Under the pieces are notes generated by a model. That model was not told where the DNA came from. It saw nothing but the letters and a program-made list of their open reading frames with translations, and searched no databases. DNA of 21,265 nucleotides. It comes from an uncultured Clostridia bacterium (GTDB taxonomy: Bacteria > Bacillota > Clostridia > Oscillospirales > Acutalibacteraceae). Shown here in pieces: positions 8,515 to 14,573 of the stretch; position 1 is the first letter of the stretch; every line of letters begins with the position of its first letter. Where the stretch lies: NCBI GenBank assembly GCA_937898195.1, contig CALEJD010000029.1:1-21265 (forward strand), written 5' to 3'. Both the position numbers and the translations under genes were made by a program.

Positions 8515-9477
8515 TTGAAATTCGTTGTGCTTGATTCTTATGCACTCAACCCTGGGGACTTATCGTGGGAATGGCTTGAAAATCTGGGTGAATGTGAGAT
8601 TTATGACCGTACACCCGCAGACAAAATTCTTGAAAGATGTATGAGCGCAGATGTTGTTATCACAAATAAAACACCTATTACAAAAGACACTTTATCAAAA
8701 CTTTCTAATCTTAAATATATTGCCCTTGAATCAACAGGATATAATGTGGTTGATTGTGAATATGCAAAAGAAATGGGTGTGCCTGTTTCAAATATTCCTG
8801 CATATTCAACCAATGCAGTTGCACAACTCACATTCTCACTCATTCTTGAGATTACAAATGCTGTGGGAATACATAGTGAAAGCGTAAGAAATGGTGACTG
8901 GGCTAATTGTCCTGATTTCTGTTATTGGAAAACTCCACTCACCGAGCTTTGTGGCAAAACACTTGGTATTGTTGGATTTGGTCAGATTGGTCAAGCCGTT
9001 GCAGACATTGCAGAAGCTTTTAAAATGAATATTGTTGCTGTTTCAGGTCACGAAACAGACCAAAGTCACAGAAAGAATTTTTCTTGGGTTGATATGGATA
9101 CCCTTGCAAAACTGAGTGATATTATTTCATTCCATTGTCCGCTCACCGAAAAGACAACAGGACTTGTGAATGAAGAATTTATCTCAAAATGCAAAGACGG
9201 TGCAATTATTATCAACACAAGCCGTGGTCCTGTTGTAGATGACCAAGCTCTTGCAAACGCTCTCAATTGTGGTAAACTTCGTGGTGCAGGTCTTGACGTG
9301 CTCACAGTTGAACCACCAAAAGCAGATAACCCTTTGCTCTCTGCAAAAAATTGTTTTATTACCCCACACATTGCTTGGGCAGGGTTTGAAACAAGAGAAA
9401 GACTTATGAACATTCTCGAAGAAAATGTAAAAGCATATTTAAATGGCAATCCACAAAACGTTGTTAATAAATACTGA
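8515..9477 (+). CDS. D-2-hydroxyacid dehydrogenase (glycerate/lactate dehydrogenase-like)
   Basis: NAD(P)-dependent D-isomer-specific 2-hydroxyacid dehydrogenase, reducing a 2-keto acid such as hydroxypyruvate. Seen: catalytic-domain start KFVVLDSYALNPGDLSW, dinucleotide-binding GFGQIG (about 154-159), the signature around NTSRGPVVD with catalytic Arg237, VEPP with Glu266, and TPHIAW with catalytic His285. 320 residues is full length. The TTG at 8515 is preferred: AAAGG lies about 10 nt upstream and the family typically begins MK-I/F-VVLD. The GTG at 8506 sits almost on the ribosome binding site. It is monocistronic and ends at a terminator shared with the convergent regulator. Glycerate dehydrogenase is the closest fit by the N-terminus, but substrate specificity is not proven. 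Confidence 0.9.
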   Translation: MKFVVLDSYALNPGDLSWEWLENLGECEIYDRTPADKILERCMSADVVITNKTPITKDTLSKLSNLKYIALESTGYNVVDCEYAKEMGVPVSNIPAYSTNAVAQLTFSLILEITNAVGIHSESVRNGDWANCPDFCYWKTPLTELCGKTLGIVGFGQIGQAVADIAEAFKMNIVAVSGHETDQSHRKNFSWVDMDTLAKLSDIISFHCPLTEKTTGLVNEEFISKCKDGAIIINTSRGPVVDDQALANALNCGKLRGAGLDVLTVEPPKADNPLLSAKNCFITPHIAWAGFETRERLMNILEENVKAYLNGNPQNVVNKY

Positions 9478-9483
9478 CAAACA

Positions 9484-9511
9484 AAAAAGGACATCGCACG
9501 ATGTCCTTTTT
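9484..9511. terminator. Bidirectional terminator between convergent genes
   Basis: Arms AAAAAGGACATCG (9484-9496) and CGATGTCCTTTTT (9499-9511) form a 13-bp stem (the innermost pair probably open) flanked by an A run on one side and a T run on the other. It can therefore terminate the dehydrogenase transcript rightward and the XRE gene leftward. Confidence 0.9.
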
Positions 9512-9516
9512 CTTAT

Positions 9517-9825
9517 CTATTTCTTTAATCCTTTTGCAAGAACAATCAAACTGTCAAGTTGTTCATTGCTCAATCCTTTAACAGTATCAAGCAATTCTTT
9601 TGTCTTTGCAGGATTTTTAATCTCAGTCTCAAAAAATTCCTGTGGTGTAATATCAAGATATTCGCAAATGTAGAAGAAAACAGTCATAGATGGAAAGTTC
9701 ACACCATTTTCAACACCGTTAATATAACTTTCACATTGTCCAATAGATGTACTCATTTCTCTTGCAGATACTCCCTTGTTTTCTCGCAACTGCGCAAGCC
9801 TTAAACTAAATTCTCTTTTCTCCAT
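9517..9825 (-). CDS. XRE-family helix-turn-helix regulator
   Basis: Small DNA-binding protein of 102 residues with a Cro/C1-type HTH in the first 60: FSLRLAQLRENKGVSAREMS, then the recognition-helix region QCESYINGVENG and a hydrophobic FFYICEYLDITPQEFF tail. The C-terminal 35 residues (NPAKTKELLDTVKGLSNEQLD...) resemble the extension of many single-domain Firmicute regulators and may dimerise. ATG 9825 follows AAGGCGG at good spacing; the GTG at 9834 lies within that site. A TATATT -10-like word (9859-9854) and TATCTAATT repeats occur upstream, suggesting autoregulation and control of the divergent small-RNA promoter. The target and signal are unknown. Confidence 0.88.
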   Translation of the reverse strand: MEKREFSLRLAQLRENKGVSAREMSTSIGQCESYINGVENGVNFPSMTVFFYICEYLDITPQEFFETEIKNPAKTKELLDTVKGLSNEQLDSLIVLAKGLKK

Positions 9826-9840
9826 TTGCTTCACCGCCTT

Positions 9841-9922
9841 TATCTAATTGTACAATATACACACCCGCAAACCGTATGAACTGTTCATAAATTATGCTTG
9901 ACATATCTAATTTGTTTAGATA
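9841..9922. promoter_or_regulatory. Candidate operators for the XRE regulator
   Basis: The word TATCTAATT occurs at 9841-9849, overlapping the predicted start region of the regulator's own transcript, and again at 9904-9912. The second copy is part of a perfect palindrome TATCTAA-TTTGT-TTAGATA (9904-9922), which fills the spacer of the divergent consensus promoter and touches its -10. A TTGTACAA palindrome (9848-9855) adjoins the first copy. The copies are 63 bp apart, about six helical turns. Binding is inferred, not shown. Confidence 0.5.
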
Positions 9923-9926
9923 TAAT
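9898..9926 (+). promoter_or_regulatory. Consensus sigma-A promoter for a noncoding transcript
   Basis: TTGACA (9898-9903), exactly 17 bp, TATAAT (9921-9926): both hexamers are perfect. Transcription should start near 9933. No credible coding sequence lies between it and the terminator at 10042-10073. The spacer is a palindrome, so the promoter is probably repressible. Confidence 0.85.
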
Positions 9927-9932
9927 TTAAAT

Positions 9933-10073
9933 TATAAACGAATTAATTATGTGCAAAATCCTGAACTCTATTAAGTAATAGTATTCTTCTGTCATAAAAA
10001 ATTTTTTAATGACTGTTTTGTGAAAATGAGAGTCAGGTCTTTCGTCGGGCGAAAATTCGCCCGACGATTTTTT
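9933..10073 (+). ncRNA. Predicted structured small RNA, about 140 nt
   Basis: A transcript is bounded by a consensus promoter and a strong intrinsic terminator. A long-range helix pairs CCTGAACTCT (9960-9969) with AGAGTCAGG (10029-10037), nine pairs with one bulged A, enclosing a hairpin with GTCAT (9991-9995) and ATGAC (10009-10013) arms extended by an A/T stem. A 27-nt 5' tail looks unpaired. The only early frame is ATG at 9949 with nine codons and no ribosome binding site. I do not recognise the family: the layout is not a clear 6S RNA, and the terminator precedes the rpsU promoter, so it is not an rpsU leader. It could be a regulatory RNA controlled by the divergent XRE protein. Confidence 0.6.
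10042..10073 (+). terminator. Strong intrinsic terminator of the small RNA
   Basis: Twelve-bp GC-rich stem (TCGTCGGGCGAA at 10042-10053, TTCGCCCGACGA at 10056-10067) followed directly by six T residues (10068-10073). Confidence 0.92.
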
Positions 10074-10085
10074 GTAAAATTCGTA

Positions 10086-10114
10086 TTGACACTTGAAGAT
10101 AGTTATTGTATAAT
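10086..10114 (+). promoter_or_regulatory. Consensus promoter of rpsU
   Basis: TTGACA (10086-10091), 17-bp spacer, TATAAT (10109-10114), perfect hexamers, 36 bp before the rpsU start. It suits a highly expressed ribosomal gene. Confidence 0.88.
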
Positions 10115-10150
10115 ACACAATGTATCCCAATGTAAAGGGAGGGATTTTTA

Positions 10151-10327
10151 ATGAGTCAGGTAAAAGTTAAAGAAAACGAGTCCTTGGAAAGTGCTCTCAG
10201 AAGATTTAAGAGACAGACTTCTCGCGACGGCGTAATTCAAGAAGTACGCAAAAGAGAGCATTACGAAAAGCCTTCTGTTAAGAGAAAGAAGAAGTCTGAG
10301 GCTGCACGTAAGCGTAAGTTTAAATAA
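10151..10327 (+). CDS. rpsU: 30S ribosomal protein S21
   Basis: Small basic protein of 58 residues that joins the 30S subunit platform and helps early base pairing with mRNA. The sequence begins MSQVKVKENESLESALRRFKR, the S21 signature, and ends in a Lys/Arg-rich tail (KRKKKSEAARKRKFK), as in Firmicutes. The ribosome binding site AAAGGGAGGG (10134-10143) is 7 nt upstream of the ATG. It has its own consensus promoter and a terminator after the stop, so it is mainly monocistronic, although yqeG starts 100 bp downstream. Family, length and start are all consistent. Confidence 0.97.
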   Translation: MSQVKVKENESLESALRRFKRQTSRDGVIQEVRKREHYEKPSVKRKKKSEAARKRKFK

Positions 10328-10362
10328 TCTTAGGCTTTGCGGAGCTATGTTTTAAAAACGCA

Positions 10363-10399
10363 AGTGGGCATCCATTGACGGATTGCCCACTATTTTTTT
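10363..10399 (+). terminator. Terminator after rpsU
   Basis: AGTGGGCATCC (10363-10373) pairs with GGATTGCCCACT (10380-10391), one bulged T, followed by a T run with one A (10392-10399). Transcription of yqeG, whose ATG is only 27 bp further, must come from leakage here or an unseen promoter. Confidence 0.88.
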
Positions 10400-10426
10400 A
10401 TTCTGTTTTCGGTTAAGGAGTTTTTT

Positions 10427-10948
10427 ATGGTTTCACCAATGCCCAAATATCGTTTTAAAAGTGTTCTTGATATCACAGTTGAAGATTTGAACAAAATGGG
10501 AGCTCGTGCAGTTGCCCTTGATATTGACAACACAATTTGTAACGACGGAAAAGAAAATGTTATAGATGGGTTAGAGTCTTGGCTCAAAAAGATACAAGAT
10601 TCAGGCATCAAAGTAATGATAATTTCTAACGCTATCGGCAAACGTCCACGAAAGGTTGCAGAGAGTTTAGGTCTTGCTCATTTATCATATGCTCGAAAGC
10701 CAAAAGCAAAGAAACTTTTAATGGGCGCAGAGCTTATGGGTGTAAAAATAACGGAAATGGCAATGGTTGGTGACCAGATTTTTGCTGATGTTTTAGCGGC
10801 AAACAATTGTGGGGCAATCGCTGTACTTGTTGATGCATTAGAGGGTGAAACCCGTTTTCCGATTTTCTATGCAAATCGCAGGCGAAAAGAAAAACCCGTA
10901 ATTGCAGAATTTGAAAGACTTTATGGATATGGTGTTTATGATGAATAA
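10427..10948 (+). CDS. yqeG: YqeG family HAD IIIA-type phosphatase
   Basis: Haloacid dehalogenase-superfamily hydrolase of the YqeG/GEP4-like group. In order: ALDIDNT (nucleophile Asp32, acid/base Asp34), MIISNA motif II (Ser/Asn), the motif III Lys within ARKPKAKK, and motif IV GDQIFADV with metal-binding Asp. 173 residues matches the family. In eukaryotes the related GEP4 dephosphorylates phosphatidylglycerophosphate; the bacterial substrate is less certain, so phosphatidylglycerophosphate phosphatase is an inference. ATG 10427 has AAGGAG 7 nt upstream. The 3' end overlaps the next gene by 8 nt, pointing to a joint transcript with the M24 peptidase. Confidence 0.92.
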   Translation: MVSPMPKYRFKSVLDITVEDLNKMGARAVALDIDNTICNDGKENVIDGLESWLKKIQDSGIKVMIISNAIGKRPRKVAESLGLAHLSYARKPKAKKLLMGAELMGVKITEMAMVGDQIFADVLAANNCGAIAVLVDALEGETRFPIFYANRRRKEKPVIAEFERLYGYGVYDE

Positions 10949-12005
10949 TTTACAAAAACTTTTAAAGGATAAGGGCGCGGGGTTTTGCGCACTTATTATC
11001 TCACCTGAAAACAGAAAATATTTCACAGGATTTGAGTCTTCTGACGGATTTTTGCTTGTGTCATCTGACCGTGCAGTTTTTATTACTGACGGAAGATACA
11101 TTGAAGCGGCAGACAAGCAGATTTCTGCTTGTGAAGTTATGCTTTTGGGCAAAACATATCCGCAAATCGCAACAATACTTAACGAGATGAATTGTCGTCA
11201 TTTGCTTGTTGAATCAACAAGAATGACGGTTTCTACATATAATTCACTTAAAGGTGTGCTTAAAAATATCAGTATTTCTACTGACACCACACTTGATACA
11301 ATTATAAATTCACTTCGTTCAATCAAAACAAGAAACGAAGTTGAGAGCATCATAAAAGCTCAACGCATTGCAGAAAAAACCTTTGAACATATTCTCAAAT
11401 TCATTAAAGTTGGTGTTACTGAAAAAGAAATCGCACTTGAACTGGATTTCTTTATGCTTCGTAACGGTGGCGAAGGTTTATCTTTTGAGACAATTGCCGT
11501 CAGTGGTGCAAACTCATCAATGCCACACGGTGTTCCAAGTAACAAAAAAATCGAGAATGGCGATTTTATCACTCTCGATTTTGGTACAATTATAAATGGT
11601 TATCATAGCGATATGACCCGAACTGTTGCCGTCGGTTCTGCTACTGATGAAATGAAGAATGTTTATGACATTGTGCTTAAAGCACAGAACAACTGTCTTC
11701 CAAATATCCGTTCAGGTATAAATTGCAAAGACGGTGACGAATTTGCACGAAGCGTAATCAGAGATGCAGGTTTCGGTCAATACTTCACACATTCAACCGG
11801 TCATGGTGTTGGTGTTGAAATCCACGAATTTCCAAATCTCTCACCCGCTTCTGACAGCATTTTACAAGTTGGCAACATTGTCACAGTCGAGCCTGGTATT
11901 TATATCCCTGAAAAATTCGGCGTGAGAATTGAAGATATGGCTCTTATCACCGAAAACGGCTGCGAAAATCTCACTAACGCACCAAAAGATTTGATTATCT
12001 TATAA
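10941..12005 (+). CDS. M24 family aminopeptidase P-like (Xaa-Pro) peptidase
   Basis: Cytosolic metallopeptidase of the pita-bread fold that removes residues before proline from small peptides. The 354 residues have an N-terminal creatinase-like domain (about 1-120, ISPENRKYFTGF and FITDGRY) and a C-terminal catalytic domain. Metal ligands are visible: LDFGT (Asp213), YHSDMTRT (Asp224), THSTGHGVG (His284/288), VEPGIY (Glu317) and VRIEDM (Glu331). ATG 10941 is preferred because GGTG lies 6 nt upstream; ATG 10938 is also possible. A longer frame from 10902 would sit wholly inside yqeG and is rejected. Translation is probably coupled to yqeG (8-nt overlap). The end overlaps by 11 bp with a convergent small gene. 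Confidence 0.93.
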   Translation: MNNLQKLLKDKGAGFCALIISPENRKYFTGFESSDGFLLVSSDRAVFITDGRYIEAADKQISACEVMLLGKTYPQIATILNEMNCRHLLVESTRMTVSTYNSLKGVLKNISISTDTTLDTIINSLRSIKTRNEVESIIKAQRIAEKTFEHILKFIKVGVTEKEIALELDFFMLRNGGEGLSFETIAVSGANSSMPHGVPSNKKIENGDFITLDFGTIINGYHSDMTRTVAVGSATDEMKNVYDIVLKAQNNCLPNIRSGINCKDGDEFARSVIRDAGFGQYFTHSTGHGVGVEIHEFPNLSPASDSILQVGNIVTVEPGIYIPEKFGVRIEDMALITENGCENLTNAPKDLIIL

Positions 12006-12258
12006 TCAGCGCCGTTATAATTGACCCTACCACCGCAGACGAAAGCATTTGTACGACAAAAAACATTTTACTTTTTACCTTTTGTTTGCGTGTTTTGGGC
12101 ACAGAATTAGAATTCTGAATACTTTTCAACGCTTGGTTTCGAAGTTTAGCGTCACTCTCGTTGCTGTATTCAGGTTTAACAAAAAACAATGCTTTTTCAA
12201 AGTAATCACATTGGGGTTCAAGAATTTCTAAAACTTGTCGGTTAACGCCTTTTACCAT
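11995..12258 (-). CDS. Small protein with a C-terminal membrane anchor, function unknown
   Basis: 87 residues. The first 65 are polar (MVKGVNRQVLEILEPQCDYF..., then a Ser/Asn/Lys-rich stretch), followed by a single hydrophobic segment from about 65 to 86 (FFVVQMLSSAVVGSIITALI) ending in Arg, the layout of a tail-anchored cytoplasmic-facing protein. ATG 12258 has GAGG about 8 nt upstream, which supports real translation. It lies convergent to the M24 peptidase and overlaps its last 11 bp. I recall similar short proteins in Clostridia near Xaa-Pro peptidase genes but cannot name a family; no catalytic motif is seen. Confidence 0.7.
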   Translation of the reverse strand: MVKGVNRQVLEILEPQCDYFEKALFFVKPEYSNESDAKLRNQALKSIQNSNSVPKTRKQKVKSKMFFVVQMLSSAVVGSIITALIIR

Positions 12259-12670
12259 TTTTATATCCTCACTGTTTTGTTTTTAAATATCATAGGCATT
12301 TTTAGTCAGTTTTATACTCTTTTACCAATAGAATTTCTAAGAAAAATTTGTCAATATGGGATTTTCACCAAAAATAATTACACATTATTTTATACTAAAA
12401 GTATAATTAACTTTTCAACAAAATTGTTGAAAACTCTGTTGAAAATGTTTATAACTTGCCCTGATTTCATTGAAAATCAAAGGTTTTTGCCATTTTTCGA
12501 CAATTTTATAAAAAGTTTGTGAAAATTATATCAAATACAATTTGTTGTAATTACTTGACAAATTATACATTCTGTTGCTTTAACTACTTAAAAAATTACT
12601 AAAAGATTTGTGCAACTTTTTATTAGTGCTTTTTAATAGAATTTTCAAAAATTTTTAGCTATTTTGCGAG
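12259..12670. other. AT-rich 412-bp intergenic region with clustered palindromes
   Basis: No credible gene. It contains a dyad TTATACT-AAA-AGTATAA (12390-12406), and then the 9-mer TTTTCAACA (12412-12420) facing two copies of its complement TGTTGAAAA (12425-12433 and 12437-12445), the first pair forming a 22-bp palindrome. A TTGACA lies at 12555-12560 but without a convincing -10 at normal spacing. It separates the divergently transcribed small anchored protein and the DNA glycosylase, so it probably holds both promoters and an operator. Confidence 0.5.
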
Positions 12671-13480
12671 GTGATTTTTACGAAGAAACATTTTGAAATA
12701 GAGTGTCCCCCTGTTTTCGATTTAGGACTTACTCTTGATTGTGGTCAGGCGTTTCGTTGGACAGAAAATAATGGAAAATGGCATGGCGTTGCTTTTTCCA
12801 AACCTTTAACTGTTTTTCAAAAAGAAAATAAAATAATTTTCGATTGTGACGAAGATGATTTCAATAAAATCTGGAAAAATTATTTCGATTTTGAATGTGA
12901 CTATGAAGAAATCACAAGAAAATATGACGACAAATATCTTTCACAAGCCGTCAAAGATTACAACGGTATTCGAATTCTTCGTCAAGAGCCTTGGGAAGCA
13001 CTTTGCTCGTTTATAATTTCTGCAAACAACAACATCCCAAGAATAAAGGGTATCATTGACCGTCTTTGTGAAATCTTTGGTGATGGCGAAAGCGGTCAAA
13101 AAACATTCCCATCAGCAGAAAAGTTGGCAACTTTAACTGTTGAAGATTTAGCACCGTTGCGTTCAGGTTTCAGAGCAAAATATATTATTGACGCAGCGCA
13201 AAAGGTTGCTAATGGAACAGTTGATTTTGATGTAATTCAAAACAATCCAATTGAATTTGGTCGTGAAGAATTACAAAAAATCAACGGCGTGGGCGCAAAG
13301 GTCGCAGAGTGCACTTTGCTTTATGGTTTTCATAAAATTGAAGCGTTCCCCATTGATGTGTGGGTTAGACGAATTATGGCAGAAATGTATCCAGACGGGT
13401 TACCTGAATGCACAAAGGGTACTGAAGGAATTGCTCAACAATATTTATTCCATTGGAGAAGAATGCAAGATAAAAAATAA
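12671..13480 (+). CDS. 8-oxoguanine DNA glycosylase (OGG1-like, HhH-GPD)
   Basis: Base-excision repair enzyme that removes oxidised guanine and can nick the abasic site. The N-terminal OGG domain shows LDCGQAFRW (about 22-30); the C-terminal helix-hairpin-helix domain shows INGVGAKVAEC with catalytic Lys210, and PIDVWV with catalytic Asp229, the same spacing as human OGG1 Lys249/Asp268. No Cys4 iron-sulfur loop is present at the C-terminus, which separates it from Nth/MutY. 269 residues is normal. The start is uncertain: the annotated GTG at 12671 overlaps GAGGTG (12668-12673), which would position a ribosome on ACG at 12680. There is no in-frame ATG nearby. It ends at a shared terminator. 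Confidence 0.92.
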   Translation: MIFTKKHFEIECPPVFDLGLTLDCGQAFRWTENNGKWHGVAFSKPLTVFQKENKIIFDCDEDDFNKIWKNYFDFECDYEEITRKYDDKYLSQAVKDYNGIRILRQEPWEALCSFIISANNNIPRIKGIIDRLCEIFGDGESGQKTFPSAEKLATLTVEDLAPLRSGFRAKYIIDAAQKVANGTVDFDVIQNNPIEFGREELQKINGVGAKVAECTLLYGFHKIEAFPIDVWVRRIMAEMYPDGLPECTKGTEGIAQQYLFHWRRMQDKK

Positions 13481-13508
13481 AGAGACTCGCGAGAGTCTCT
13501 TTTTGTTT
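13481..13508. terminator. Bidirectional terminator between glycosylase and convergent gene
   Basis: AGAGACTC (13481-13488) and GAGTCTCT (13493-13500) with a GCGA loop. A T run follows on the plus strand, and an A-rich flank at 13471-13480 gives a T run on the minus strand. It lies immediately after the glycosylase stop and 9 bp from the stop of the minus-strand gene. Confidence 0.88.
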
Positions 13509-13517
13509 TGTGTTTTT

Positions 13518-14399
13518 TTATTGTTGTGGCATTCCTGCTGACATCATTGATGCCATAAGTCCTTTTTTCTCTTTCTTTGGCTTATATGCAGGTGGGTTTT
13601 TAAGAAGCTCTTTTGCTTTCTTACCCTTTGAAGATGCGAGATACTGGTTAACTGCAACAAGTGTTTCATAGAAATCTTCGTCAGTAATTTCTGCTCTGCA
13701 CTTTGCAAGAATATCAGCATCATTGTTGATTTCACCAAGAATTGTAACGACTACTAAATCCTGAACATCATTTGTTCCGTTTTCATAAGTGTCACTGAGA
13801 ATTCTCATAAGCTTCTTGATTTTCTGCTGGTCATTTGAATGAAGAGTTTCCATAATATATGCATTAGCGTGATTTACAAAGAAATCTTCACCAAGGAATT
13901 CGTCATATCTTTGAAAATTCTCTTTATAAGCATCTTTAAGTTCAGGATAAACTGTTGTGATTCTGTTTGCAAGAGTGTTAGCGTCATAAGACATACCATT
14001 CTTAACCGCTGTCTTTGAAACAGTTGCAGGAGCTTTTTTAGTTGCAGCTGCTTTTCTTGATTTCTTGCCATAAGCAGTATCAAGAGTGTCACAGAGTTCA
14101 TTGCAAAGAGATTTGATATCTCTTTCTGTGAAATCTTCAAGGTCGAAAAGGTTTGAAGAAACCTTTTTAAATTCGCCGTTATCGTTTTGTTCCATAACAT
14201 CAAGAATGTTATCATGGCTTACAAGACGAACCACAAGACTGTTCTTTTCAATTTCGAGATATGCACTTTCTTCTTCTGTAAAGATTGGTGCGTCACCTTT
14301 CTCGATATTTTCAGGGATTTTTACTTTAAAATCATTTGCTTCAAAATTAGCACTGCAACCTTTTAATACAAGTGCAAGAGCTTCGTTTCTGTCGAGCAT
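13518..14399 (-). CDS. Hypothetical two-domain protein with Lys/Ala-rich linker
   Basis: 293 residues, not recognised. The N-terminal part (1-110) is acidic and mixed alpha/beta, with a SLVVRLVSHDNILDVME strand-helix. Residues about 111-133 form a basic, alanine-rich linker (GKKSRKAAATKKAPATV). Residues 135-270 are helical and acidic (YPELKDAYKENFQRYDEF, DLVVVTILGEINNDADILAKC). The tail 271-293 is Pro/Lys/Met-rich (YKPKKEKKG). There is no signal peptide or membrane segment, so it is cytoplasmic. ATG 14399 follows GAGGTAC at good spacing. It has its own likely promoter (14441-14469), is monocistronic and convergent with the glycosylase gene. The basic linker could contact nucleic acid, but that is a guess. 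Confidence 0.8.
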   Translation of the reverse strand: MLDRNEALALVLKGCSANFEANDFKVKIPENIEKGDAPIFTEEESAYLEIEKNSLVVRLVSHDNILDVMEQNDNGEFKKVSSNLFDLEDFTERDIKSLCNELCDTLDTAYGKKSRKAAATKKAPATVSKTAVKNGMSYDANTLANRITTVYPELKDAYKENFQRYDEFLGEDFFVNHANAYIMETLHSNDQQKIKKLMRILSDTYENGTNDVQDLVVVTILGEINNDADILAKCRAEITDEDFYETLVAVNQYLASSKGKKAKELLKNPPAYKPKKEKKGLMASMMSAGMPQQ

Positions 14400-14440
14400 T
14401 TTTAGTACCTCAAATCGTTATAAAATTAGACATCCCATAT

Positions 14441-14469
14441 AATATAACACATTTATTTCAATTTGTCAT
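14441..14469 (-). promoter_or_regulatory. Promoter of the two-domain hypothetical gene
   Basis: On the minus strand ATGACA (14469-14464), 17-bp spacer, TATATT (14446-14441), each 5/6 to consensus, about 40 bp before the ATG at 14399. Confidence 0.5.
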
Positions 14470-14491
14470 TAAAAATTTGTGAATATTATAA

Positions 14492-14520
14492 TTGATTAGT
14501 TAAATATATTGTGATAAAAT
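14492..14520 (+). promoter_or_regulatory. Candidate promoter of the ddl-DUF1934-argS operon
   Basis: TTGATT (14492-14497), 17-bp spacer, TAAAAT (14515-14520). It is moderate in strength and the best-spaced pair in the AT-rich gap before ddl; other TATAAT-like words are nearby. Confidence 0.4.
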
Positions 14521-14573
14521 AATATAGTTAATTATTAAAATGTGTTATTATGACTTTTTATAGGGTGATAATT

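Noticed and set aside
9066..9494. 142-codon minus-strand frame
   Set aside because: Antisense to the dehydrogenase gene, whose catalytic motifs are intact; no family resemblance.
9949..9978. Nine-codon leader peptide (MCKILNSIK) in the small RNA
   Set aside because: No ribosome binding site and no run of diagnostic codons for attenuation; kept only as a note.
9933..10073. 6S RNA
   Set aside because: Shorter than typical, with a long unpaired 5' tail and no clear central bubble in a single long hairpin; cannot be supported without a covariance search.
10027..10152. Open frame beginning ATGAGAGTC running across the small-RNA terminator and the rpsU promoter
   Set aside because: No ribosome binding site, and the frame is interrupted at the RNA level by a strong terminator; it overlaps promoter elements.
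12259..12670. Possible replication origin with DnaA boxes
   Set aside because: TTTTCAACA differs from the DnaA box TTATCCACA at two positions, no good box was seen, and dnaA/dnaN are not adjacent.
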